NCBI GenBank assembly: GCA_016714565.1
Contig: JADKDM010000013.1
Span: forward strand, 103,337 to 167,336
Length of the DNA: 64,000 bases
Source of the DNA: Candidatus Villigracilis propinquus
GTDB lineage: Bacteria > Chloroflexota > Anaerolineae > Anaerolineales > Villigracilaceae
Direction: 5' to 3'
The position numbers were made by a program, and so were the translations under genes. Shown piece by piece: positions 36,724-45,049 of this stretch. The number at the start of each line of letters is the position of its first letter. Position 1 is the first letter of the stretch. Below the pieces are notes generated by a model that saw only the letters and a list, made by a program, of their open reading frames with translations, was not told the DNA's origin and did not search any database.

Positions 36724-39420
36724 TTACTTCACCAAATTCCTCAGCACGGTGTGAAGGATGCCACCGTTGCGATAGTAATTTACTTCGACATCGGTATTCA
36801 ACAACACAGTGGCTTTGAATTCAACAACACTGTCATCGGATTTCTTCGCCTTGACCGTGATCTCACTCTGCGGCTTGATCTGGTCGTTGAGGCCTTCGAT
36901 GGTAAATACTTCGCTTCCATTCAGACCGAGAGATTCGGCGTTTTGTCCCTGAGTGAATCTCAGCGGAAGCACGCCCATGCCGACCAAATTCGAGCGGTGA
37001 ATGCGTTCGAACGATTCAGCGATGACCGCCTTCACGCCTTGCAGCATCGGGCCTTTCGCGGCCCAGTCACGGCTGGAGCCAGTGCCATATTCCTTGCCCG
37101 CGAGGACAATGGAAGCAACACCCGCTTCCTTGTACTTCATCGCAGCATCGAAGATGGACATCTCCGCGCCATCAGGTTGAAGTTTGGTTAAGTTGCCTTC
37201 TTTCGGCGCAACCATCACATTCTTCAAGCGGATGTTCGCGAACGTACCGCGCGCCATCACCAAGTCATTGCCGCGGCGCGTGCCGTACTGGTTGAAGTCC
37301 TTGGGCTGCACGCCGCGTTCCTGCAGGAACTTGCCCGCAGGAGAATCCGCAGCGATGTTGCCAGCGGGGGAAATGTGGTCCGTGGTAATTGAGTCGCCGA
37401 ACACGCCAAGCACGCGCGCATCTTTGATCTCTTGAATGGACGGAGTATCGAGAGTCAATGTCTGGAAGTAAGGCGGGTGATGAATGTAGGTGGATTCTTC
37501 GCTCCACTCGAACAAGTCACCTTCTTTTACTTTGATCTCTTTCCACATATCGGAACCGGAGAACACGTCCGCATATTTGGATTTGAACATCTCAGCTTTG
37601 ACATTCGCCTCGATCGCTTCGCTGACTTCCTGTTGGCTGGGCCACAAATCTTTGAGATATACAGGCTGATTGTTTTTGTCTGTGCCAAGCGGCTCGTTGA
37701 TCAGGTCAATGTCCACGGTGCCAGCGAGAGCATACGCAACCACCAACGGAGGAGACGCGAGATAGTTCGCCTTCACCAAGGGGTGTACGCGACCTTCAAA
37801 GTTACGGTTACCCGAGATCACCGCGGAGGCAACTAAGTCACCGCTTGTGACGGCCTTGGCAACTTCACCGGGCAATGGGCCGGAGTTACCGATACAAGTG
37901 GTGCAGCCATACGCGATGACGTTGAAACCGAGCTTGGAAAGGGGTTCGATCAGCCCTGCGCTCTTGAGATATTCCGTCACAACCAAGGAGCCGGGCGCGA
38001 GAGAAGTTTTGACATAAGGCTTCACGTTCAAGCCTTTTTCAACAGCTTTCTTGGCCACAAGTCCCGCCGCGATCAACACGGATGGGTTGGATGTGTTCGT
38101 GCAGGAGGTAATGGCAGCGATCACAACCGCGCCATGCTTCATTTTCTGGGAGCCGCCGTTCGTGCCAAAGATGGATTCACGATCCAGCGCATCACCGGAA
38201 AGCTCATAGCCGCGATCCTTTACAGGCGTGGTCAATGCTTTTCGGAATGTATCCTTCATATCGGTCAGAGCGACGCGGTCTTGTGGTCGCTTGGGTCCTG
38301 CCAAAGAGGGGACGACAGATCCCAAATCCAGTTCGAGCGTGTCGGTGAATTCAGGTTCGGGGCTGTTCGCTTCGCGGAAGAGTCCCTGTGCGCGCATGTA
38401 TGCTTCGGTGCGGGCAACTGTCTCTTCGGAGCGACCAGTCAACCGCATGTAGCGAAGCGTCTCTTCATCCACGGGGAAGTAACCCATGGTGGCGCCGTAT
38501 TCGGGAGCCATGTTGGCGATGGTGGCGCGGTCGGTGAGGGACATGTTGTTGAGACCTTCGCCGAAGAACTCGACGAATTTATCCACAACGCCCTTCTTGC
38601 GCAGCATCTGGGTGACGGTGAGCACGAGATCGGTGGCGGTGACGCCTTCATTGAGCTTGCCAAAAAGTTTGAAACCGATCACATCGGGAAGCAGCATGTC
38701 CATCGGCTGACCGAGCATGACGGCTTCGGCTTCGATACCACCCACGCCCCAACCCACCACGCCGAGACCATTGATCATGGTGGTGTGCGAGTCTGTGCCA
38801 ACGACGGTATCGGGGAAGGCGATGACATCCTTGCCATCCACTTTGGTCATCACAACTTCGGCGAGATTTTCAAGATTGATCTGATGCACAATGCCGGTCA
38901 TCGGCGGCACAACGCGGAAATTACTGAACGCTTTTTGTCCCCACTTGAGGAACTCATAACGCTCGCGGTTGCGCTGGAACTCAACTTCGGCATTGCGATT
39001 GAAAGCATCGGCAGTGGCGAAGAAATCAACCTGCGCTGAGTGATCGATGACAAGGTCAACGGGCACAAGCGGATTGATCTTCTTCGGGTCGCCGCCAAGG
39101 CGGGCCACCGCAGCACGCATGGCTGCCAGGTCAACCACTGCCGGCACGCCGGTGAAATCCTGCATGACGACACGGCCGGGCAAAAACGGAATGCCGGGGC
39201 GTGCGCCTTTCGGAGTCCACGAGGCGATGTTCTTGACATCGTCCTGAGTGATCTCCCTGTCATTGCATTGGCGGAGGGCGGCTTCCAGCACGATGCGGAT
39301 GGAATAAGGCAGCTTGTTGAGCTTGGTGAGGCCAGCCTTCTCCAGCGCGTCGAGCCGATAGTAGACGTATTTCTTCTTTCCCACTTTCAATACGTCGCGG
39401 GACTTAAATAGGTCTTGCAT
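36724..39420 (-). CDS. acnA: Aconitate hydratase
   Basis: The 898-aa enzyme interconverts citrate and isocitrate in the TCA cycle. It has AcnA/IRP-type architecture: DFTGVPAVVDLAAMR near the start, the cluster ligands in SCTNTSNPSV and GCTTCIGNSGPL, and the C-terminal swivel domain with GKEYGTGSSRDWAAKGP. The start MQDLFKSRD is set by AAGGAG eight bases upstream; longer frames reach into repeat DNA. A 232-bp gap with a palindromic repeat separates it from add. Confidence 0.96.
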   Translation of the reverse strand: MQDLFKSRDVLKVGKKKYVYYRLDALEKAGLTKLNKLPYSIRIVLEAALRQCNDREITQDDVKNIASWTPKGARPGIPFLPGRVVMQDFTGVPAVVDLAAMRAAVARLGGDPKKINPLVPVDLVIDHSAQVDFFATADAFNRNAEVEFQRNRERYEFLKWGQKAFSNFRVVPPMTGIVHQINLENLAEVVMTKVDGKDVIAFPDTVVGTDSHTTMINGLGVVGWGVGGIEAEAVMLGQPMDMLLPDVIGFKLFGKLNEGVTATDLVLTVTQMLRKKGVVDKFVEFFGEGLNNMSLTDRATIANMAPEYGATMGYFPVDEETLRYMRLTGRSEETVARTEAYMRAQGLFREANSPEPEFTDTLELDLGSVVPSLAGPKRPQDRVALTDMKDTFRKALTTPVKDRGYELSGDALDRESIFGTNGGSQKMKHGAVVIAAITSCTNTSNPSVLIAAGLVAKKAVEKGLNVKPYVKTSLAPGSLVVTEYLKSAGLIEPLSKLGFNVIAYGCTTCIGNSGPLPGEVAKAVTSGDLVASAVISGNRNFEGRVHPLVKANYLASPPLVVAYALAGTVDIDLINEPLGTDKNNQPVYLKDLWPSQQEVSEAIEANVKAEMFKSKYADVFSGSDMWKEIKVKEGDLFEWSEESTYIHHPPYFQTLTLDTPSIQEIKDARVLGVFGDSITTDHISPAGNIAADSPAGKFLQERGVQPKDFNQYGTRRGNDLVMARGTFANIRLKNVMVAPKEGNLTKLQPDGAEMSIFDAAMKYKEAGVASIVLAGKEYGTGSSRDWAAKGPMLQGVKAVIAESFERIHRSNLVGMGVLPLRFTQGQNAESLGLNGSEVFTIEGLNDQIKPQSEITVKAKKSDDSVVEFKATVLLNTDVEVNYYRNGGILHTVLRNLVK

Positions 39421-39573
39421 AGGATACTCCTTTGGTGATGAGGATTTCGTAAATCTGTGGGTCGAGACTTCGACGAGACCAAGATTCACACTCACACCAC
39501 AACTTTGCGAAGAACACAAAGGAGCGCCTTTGTTATCCTTGTTACTATGTGGTGGGATTAACTTAATAACTTC

Positions 39574-39644
39574 GTCCTTCGACTGCGTTCCTCGAAGCAT
39601 GTCCTGAGACTGTCGAAGGAAACACTCGTCACTCCGCTCAGGAC
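39574..39644. repeat. GTCCTTCGAC...CTCAGGAC palindromic repeat
   Basis: The block contains GTCCTTCGACTGCG, GTCCTGAGACTGTCGAAGGA and ACTCCGCTCAGGAC, alternating forms of the CCTTCGACxxxCTCAGGAC repeat seen in many bacterial genomes. It lies between add and acnA. A shorter piece of the same family is in frame in the giant membrane protein gene near 18966-19003. Confidence 0.65.
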
Positions 39645-39652
39645 GGAGAAAC

Positions 39653-40693
39653 TTACAACTTCAATTCCTTCTTAAGAGACGAAACCAGATTCTCTTTTTC
39701 TACATCCTGTAAAAATGAAGCCTGCGCCGCGACGATCACTAATTTTTTTAACGCATCCATCGGCATATGCAAGTCTTCGGAAACATGTTGATACTCATGC
39801 GAAAGTGTGATCCGCGAGACGCTGGGGTCATCGGTATTGATCGTCACCTTCAATCCCGCTTCGAACATGTGCGGCAGCGGATGCTGCGGCAGCGAGCTGA
39901 CCACGCCGGATTGATAATTACTGGTCACACAAACTTCAAAAACCGTCTGGCGTTCCTTTGCCAGCGCGGTCACATTTTCATCTTCCAGCACACGCACCCC
40001 ATGACCAATTCGCTCAGCGCCCAAATTCTCGATGGCATCACGAACGTTCGCAGATGGTCCCCACTCGCCCGCATGGATGGTCACATGCAGACCGGCTTGT
40101 TTCGCTTCCTTGAAAATCCCGTGGAACGGGTCAGATTTAAACTCCGCTTCGTTGCCAGCCAAGTCCAAGCCTGTCAATCCATTCTTGATGTGTTCCGTCG
40201 CCAACCAGGCCACCTGCTCCGCAAGCTCGGGACTTTCATGCCGGTTCACCGAAGCGATCAGACCGACTTTTATTTTATATTTCTTCGCAGCCTCCTGCGC
40301 GCTGGTCATCACCCAATCCATGACATCGTGCAGGGGAAATCCTTCCGCGCGGCTCAAGGCTACGGGCGTAAAACGCAATTCCAGATAGCGGCAATTATCT
40401 CTGGCCGCATCTTCGACCGCCTCACGAGTGACGCGGTCAATAACATCTGGTGATTTGTAAAATAAACGCAGGGTTTTAAACTTATCGAGAAAATTCGTAA
40501 ACGTCATCGGGTCCTGGTCTTGAACCTGCACCAGCCCGCTTAAGTTGAACATACTCACAGGAACCGTCACGCCATGTTGACGCGCAATATCAAGCATCGT
40601 CGTCAAACGCAGAGACCCTTCCAAATGGCGGTGTAGATCAACCTTTGGAAGAGCAAAATACTTGTTTAGGGGAGCGGTCTCGTCTTTGAACAA
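39653..40693 (-). CDS. add: Adenosine deaminase
   Basis: The 346-aa enzyme deaminates adenosine to inosine in purine salvage. Zinc and substrate motifs are all visible: VDLHRHLEGS (HXH), TIHAGEWG (His and Glu), GHGVRVLED, and the metal Asp in INTDDPSV. The start appears to be TTG at 40693, 21 bases after the secA stop, since an in-frame stop lies just upstream and no ATG or GTG is available before the HRH motif at a sensible distance. AAGGCAGAG is a plausible ribosome site. Confidence 0.93.
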   Translation of the reverse strand: MFKDETAPLNKYFALPKVDLHRHLEGSLRLTTMLDIARQHGVTVPVSMFNLSGLVQVQDQDPMTFTNFLDKFKTLRLFYKSPDVIDRVTREAVEDAARDNCRYLELRFTPVALSRAEGFPLHDVMDWVMTSAQEAAKKYKIKVGLIASVNRHESPELAEQVAWLATEHIKNGLTGLDLAGNEAEFKSDPFHGIFKEAKQAGLHVTIHAGEWGPSANVRDAIENLGAERIGHGVRVLEDENVTALAKERQTVFEVCVTSNYQSGVVSSLPQHPLPHMFEAGLKVTINTDDPSVSRITLSHEYQHVSEDLHMPMDALKKLVIVAAQASFLQDVEKENLVSSLKKELKL

Positions 40694-40714
40694 CTCTGCC
40701 TTTTGCCTATAAAG

Positions 40715-43700
40715 TTAGTGCCGTTTCCTTTTTTTCTTATTACCGCCAATTTGCACCGATGACGTCTCACTGGGCGCGCTGGCAACCTCTGTCGTTTCGA
40801 TCGGTGTGATCTCCACTCTGCGTGGCCTTGATGCAAATGCGCGTCCGATCACCAAACCGCGAACATCTTCAAGCAGTTGAGCGAACATTTCCGATGCACG
40901 TCCTTTATATTGTACCAGCGGGTCACGTTGGGCGTAAGCCTCGAGGCCTATCGAAACTCTTAAGGCCTCCACTTTTGTGAGATATTCCACCCACAACTCG
41001 CTGAACGCGCCCAACAGCAAATTGCGATGACTTTCATTCATCATATATTTCCCAAGCGACGCAGTCAACGTCGCTCGATCAGACTCAGGGAGAGTTGATA
41101 CTGCTTCGTTCAGCCTCTCCTCCCCGAAAGCGATTCGCGCCGCCGGGCCGAAGTCCGCAAGTTTGACGGCATTCTGACTGATGCGATTGAATTCCATCTC
41201 CCCCCAAATTTCGCGCAAAGCCCGTTCCGCCGCATCAAGATGCTGCATCACATCTTCAATCACGGTCTCCGCTTCGCTGTTCTCCAGCAGTTGTGCCGCA
41301 TAGAAAATATAGGTGAAGCGGCTGAACAACTGCCTGACCTGTTTGTGAGTCTTTTGGTCAAAAGCAGTGCGCGTCCCCTGAGACAGGGTCAACAGCAAAC
41401 GCAGCTTGCCATTATCATCGGTTGCCGGGTCGCGCTGCAACAAGGCATCAATATCGTGAGTAATCTGGACGTTGAGCTTCTCGCGTTTTTTCTCGAACGC
41501 ATCGCGGGCAGTGTTCAACAAAATATCGGACAGTTCATCCCATTCCGAAGGCAGCGGGCTCGGCCACTGGATCTGCTCCCCAATGCGGTTCTGGATCGCG
41601 CCGATCACGCGGGTTGCGCTGATGATGGTCAGCTGACCGGCAACCAATTCCTGAATATCTTCCTTCGCATCTTCAGGATCTTCCCCCAAAGTTTTTTGGA
41701 TCTCATTGCTAAACTTCAACGGCAGACGGACGAGCGCAGTAACTTCTTCCAAAATCTTCTGCGGACGGGGTGTTTCCTCCGCATCCCGCAATCCCTGGAA
41801 GTATGCATCCAGCGCGTCTTCACGCTCGCTGATCTGCTGTTCAAGAGATTCTTCAGTTTTATCGATCAACGCCTCAATCGCGCGCATGGCGTGGGCATAT
41901 TCTGTTTCAATGGATTTTGAGACAAGGTCTAAGGTTGAAGGTCGAACATCAGAGCCGATCTTATCCAGCAAAAGTTTGAAACCATACGACGGGAACAACC
42001 CTGTCTTTGATTCAAACGCAGGCTGAACCTGGTCGAGCCAGGCGATCAACTTCCACGGGCCTTCTTCATCAGCCAGGCCGATGTCAATGCGCTTGGTCAC
42101 TTCGGCTTCGAGCATTTCCGCAATATCTTCGCTCAGATCCTCTTTAACAAAGATGCGGTCGCGCTGACTGTAGATCTGTCCGCGCTGCTTGTTGAGCACA
42201 TCATCATATTCCAGCAAATGCTTGCGGACGTCAAAGTTTGCGCCTTCCACACGGGTCTGCGACCCTTCGATGATGTTGCTGACGAGGCGCACTTCCAATG
42301 GAAGCGTATCGTCCACTTTAAGGCGTTCCATCAGCCCGCTGACCTGATCGCCGCCGAATAGGCGCATCAGGTCATCTTGCAGCGAAAGATAAAAGCGTGA
42401 GGAACCGGGATCCCCCTGACGCGCAGCACGACCGCGCAGCTGGTTATCGATACGGCGCGCTTCGTGGCGTTCCGAACCGATGACGTGCAATCCACCAAGC
42501 TGCTTCACACTTTCCATGTCTTCAAAATATTGCAGGAAGAGTTGTACTTCCGCATCGTAAATTCCATAGGTGGACGGGTCTGCCTTTTGCAAAGCCTCGC
42601 GGCGTTCCTGCAAGGTCATATCGAACGGGTCTTTGATGCCCGCCTTGCCCAGCACACGGTTGACCGCCGAGATCACTTCTTCCGCGATCTCGCCGCCGAG
42701 TTTAATATCCACACCGCGGCCGGCCATGTTCGTGGCAATCGTCACCGCGCCGAAGGCACCCGCACCCGCAATGATCTGAGACTCTTCGGTATGCTTGCGC
42801 GCATTCAAAACCTGATGAGGCACCCCACCCTGTAGCACCGACTTCAGTCGGTTCTTTGCGATTTCAGGCAGCCGCAAAATATCCAAAATAGTATTCAAAT
42901 TTTTATCATCATCAAGGCTGATGCTGCTCATGCCGTGCGGCTTGATGAAGCTGCGCAATGCGTCAGGAGTGATCTTGTCTATCGCTTCATTGAACGGTAC
43001 GAGTTCCGTAATGAGGCGGCCATCCTCTTCCAAATTATTCGCACGCAGGTAATGATCACGCACGAGGGCATATTGCATCAACCTGCGCACAGGCTCGGCT
43101 TTGAGCCGGTTCGAAACCCGCTCGGATGATTCCACGGATGTGGTTCCCACCAGCATCGGGCGCCCCAGCGTGTGATAGCGGACGATCTCGGTCACCATCG
43201 CGCGGAGTTTTGCTTCCACAGTTCGATAGATGACATCGGGATAATCTTTTCTGCGATAGAACAACGGCTCGGTACTGCCCGCCTTCGCAAAGAATGAGTA
43301 TCCATAGCCATCTTCATCTTTTGCGTTGATCTCAGTCAGCGGTGCGCCCTTGCCAAAGGATTGATACTCCAGGTGGGGTGGGATCGGCGCGACTTCGAGT
43401 TTATAAATTTTATTGAATTCTTCGGCTTCGGTTAACGCGGTACCGGTCATGCCCGCAAGTTTTTGATACATGCGGAAATAATTTTGCAGGGTGATGGTCG
43501 CGTATGTGACAGACTCAGGCTCAACCTTCACACCTTCCTTGGCTTCCACAGCCTGATGCAGACCATCACTCCAGCGTCGGCCTGGCATGAGGCGGCCCGT
43601 GAATTCATCCACGATGACGACCTTGCCGCCCTGCACGAGATAATCCTTGTTGCGGTGGAAAAGATATTGCGCCCGCAGCGCCTGTTCGAGATACCCCGTC

Positions 43701-44701
43701 AGGCGCGCCTGTTCGGGAGTTAGATCCTCGGGTCGGTCGGGATCAAGCAGGGTCAGTCCCAAAATGGCTTCCACGCGGCTGACACCGATCTCGGTCAATG
43801 AGACGCTGCGGTTCTTCTCATCCATTTCATAATCTTCGGGCTTCAACTGTTTGACGACCAGCGCCATGCGCCCGTACCACTCGAGGTCACCGGAGGCGGG
43901 ACCGGAAATGATGAGCGGGGTTCGCGCTTCATCGATCAAGACATTATCCACTTCATCGACGATGGCAAAATAATGCCCGCGCTGAACGCGATTATCGAGG
44001 CGCATGGCCATGTTATCGCGCAGATAATCAAAACCGAATTCTGAGTTCGTACCAAATGTAATGTCTGCCCGATAAGCCTCCACCCTGTCCACCATGCGGA
44101 GATGTTCCTGATCTTCATGCGGAGACTCGCGCTCGAAATCGATGAGAAAAGCCTTCTTGCCGTTCTCGGTCACCGCCGCCATTTGAAGCACGCCCACACT
44201 CAGACCCAATGCCTGATAAATGGGAGCCATCCAACGTGCATCACGCCGCGCCAGATAATCGTTGACCGTAATCAGGTGAACACCGCGTCCTGTCAACGCA
44301 TTGAGATAGACGGGCAGTGTCGCCACGAGGGTTTTTCCTTCGCCTGTGCGCATCTCTGAGATATTGCCGCTATGCAAAGCCGCACCGCCGATGATCTGCA
44401 CATCATAATGACGCAGACCGATCGTGCGCTTGGAAGCCTCGCGTACCAACGCGAATGCCTCGGGCATGATTTCACTTAAAGCACCCTGTTCCGATTTGCG
44501 GAGTTCGGTCTCTTCTTCTATCCCCTCAATTGCAATTCGTACACGGGTCTTGAATTCATCCGTCTTTGCGCGAATGGCATCGTCGCTTAAGGACTCATAT
44601 TCCGCTTCCAGCCCATTGACCTGCTCCACGAGCGCGCCGTATTGTCCTACTGTTTTCTTTGTGGGGTCGCCACTGAATAATTTTACAAAGTTTTTAAGCA
44701 T
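40715..44701 (-). CDS. secA: SecA preprotein translocase ATPase, unusually long (1,328 aa)
   Basis: SecA drives preproteins through SecYEG. Walker A is RTGEGKTLVATLP, Walker B region IVDEVDNVLIDEA, and the helicase core closes with LRGRAARQGDPGSSRFYLS. Typical SecA is about 800-950 aa. The excess here lies in two insertions, one of about 90 residues after the TTSVESSER motif and one of about 70 after AGRGVDIKLGG, and in a C-terminal part after LEYDDVLNKQRGQ about twice the normal length. The C-terminus is basic (KKKRKRH) with no cysteine zinc motif. Starts with MLKNFVKLF behind AAAGG. Confidence 0.95.
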   Translation of the reverse strand: MLKNFVKLFSGDPTKKTVGQYGALVEQVNGLEAEYESLSDDAIRAKTDEFKTRVRIAIEGIEEETELRKSEQGALSEIMPEAFALVREASKRTIGLRHYDVQIIGGAALHSGNISEMRTGEGKTLVATLPVYLNALTGRGVHLITVNDYLARRDARWMAPIYQALGLSVGVLQMAAVTENGKKAFLIDFERESPHEDQEHLRMVDRVEAYRADITFGTNSEFGFDYLRDNMAMRLDNRVQRGHYFAIVDEVDNVLIDEARTPLIISGPASGDLEWYGRMALVVKQLKPEDYEMDEKNRSVSLTEIGVSRVEAILGLTLLDPDRPEDLTPEQARLTGYLEQALRAQYLFHRNKDYLVQGGKVVIVDEFTGRLMPGRRWSDGLHQAVEAKEGVKVEPESVTYATITLQNYFRMYQKLAGMTGTALTEAEEFNKIYKLEVAPIPPHLEYQSFGKGAPLTEINAKDEDGYGYSFFAKAGSTEPLFYRRKDYPDVIYRTVEAKLRAMVTEIVRYHTLGRPMLVGTTSVESSERVSNRLKAEPVRRLMQYALVRDHYLRANNLEEDGRLITELVPFNEAIDKITPDALRSFIKPHGMSSISLDDDKNLNTILDILRLPEIAKNRLKSVLQGGVPHQVLNARKHTEESQIIAGAGAFGAVTIATNMAGRGVDIKLGGEIAEEVISAVNRVLGKAGIKDPFDMTLQERREALQKADPSTYGIYDAEVQLFLQYFEDMESVKQLGGLHVIGSERHEARRIDNQLRGRAARQGDPGSSRFYLSLQDDLMRLFGGDQVSGLMERLKVDDTLPLEVRLVSNIIEGSQTRVEGANFDVRKHLLEYDDVLNKQRGQIYSQRDRIFVKEDLSEDIAEMLEAEVTKRIDIGLADEEGPWKLIAWLDQVQPAFESKTGLFPSYGFKLLLDKIGSDVRPSTLDLVSKSIETEYAHAMRAIEALIDKTEESLEQQISEREDALDAYFQGLRDAEETPRPQKILEEVTALVRLPLKFSNEIQKTLGEDPEDAKEDIQELVAGQLTIISATRVIGAIQNRIGEQIQWPSPLPSEWDELSDILLNTARDAFEKKREKLNVQITHDIDALLQRDPATDDNGKLRLLLTLSQGTRTAFDQKTHKQVRQLFSRFTYIFYAAQLLENSEAETVIEDVMQHLDAAERALREIWGEMEFNRISQNAVKLADFGPAARIAFGEERLNEAVSTLPESDRATLTASLGKYMMNESHRNLLLGAFSELWVEYLTKVEALRVSIGLEAYAQRDPLVQYKGRASEMFAQLLEDVRGLVIGRAFASRPRRVEITPIETTEVASAPSETSSVQIGGNKKKRKRH

Positions 44702-44723
44702 TTAAATCCCTTTCAGTGGCGGG

Positions 44724-44729
44724 ATTATA
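44724..44729 (-). promoter_or_regulatory. Candidate -10 box of secA
   Basis: A minus-strand TATAAT 22 bases before the secA ATG, leaving a short leader with the AAAGGG ribosome site. Confidence 0.45.
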
Positions 44730-45036
44730 GCATGGGGAAGTTGGAGAAATGTTAGAGAAAACGTGTGGACAACGAACATCATCCCCCAAAAATACCCAGA
44801 CGCGCTTCAACCTCCTCCGCCAGACCACTGACATTCGAACCACCCGGAAGTTGAAGCACATCCTATCCCCTTCCCCGCTTTGCAGACGAGCTTGAGAATA
44901 ATGGGGCATTATGCACGCACAATGTCTGCTTTCCTTCGTCCATTGTAGGGATTCGCGTTTCCCGTTTCAAGAGACAAACGATTAAAATATCTAGACATTT
45001 GTACCTATTTTCGAGACCGCCTAAAATCGGGGAAAG
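44730..45036. other. Intergenic region between divergent secA and recQ; possible gene remnant
   Basis: No intact gene with a ribosome site is seen. On the minus strand, bases near 44905-44782 could encode PHYSQARLQSGEGD and, after a one-base shift, VLQLPGGSNVSGLAEEVEA ending in GIFGG and a stop. This protein-like wording may be the tail of a decayed gene; I do not recognise the family. Confidence 0.3.
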
Positions 45037-45042
45037 TATAAT
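45037..45042 (+). promoter_or_regulatory. Candidate -10 box of recQ (leaderless)
   Basis: TATAAT ends seven to eight bases before the recQ ATG at 45050, too close for a leader, and no Shine-Dalgarno sequence is present. Confidence 0.5.
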
Positions 45043-45049
45043 AACGTCC

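Noticed and set aside
38134..39039. 301-codon plus-strand open frame inside acnA
   Set aside because: Shadow of the aconitase gene; the product is rich in His and Gly with no recognisable domain.
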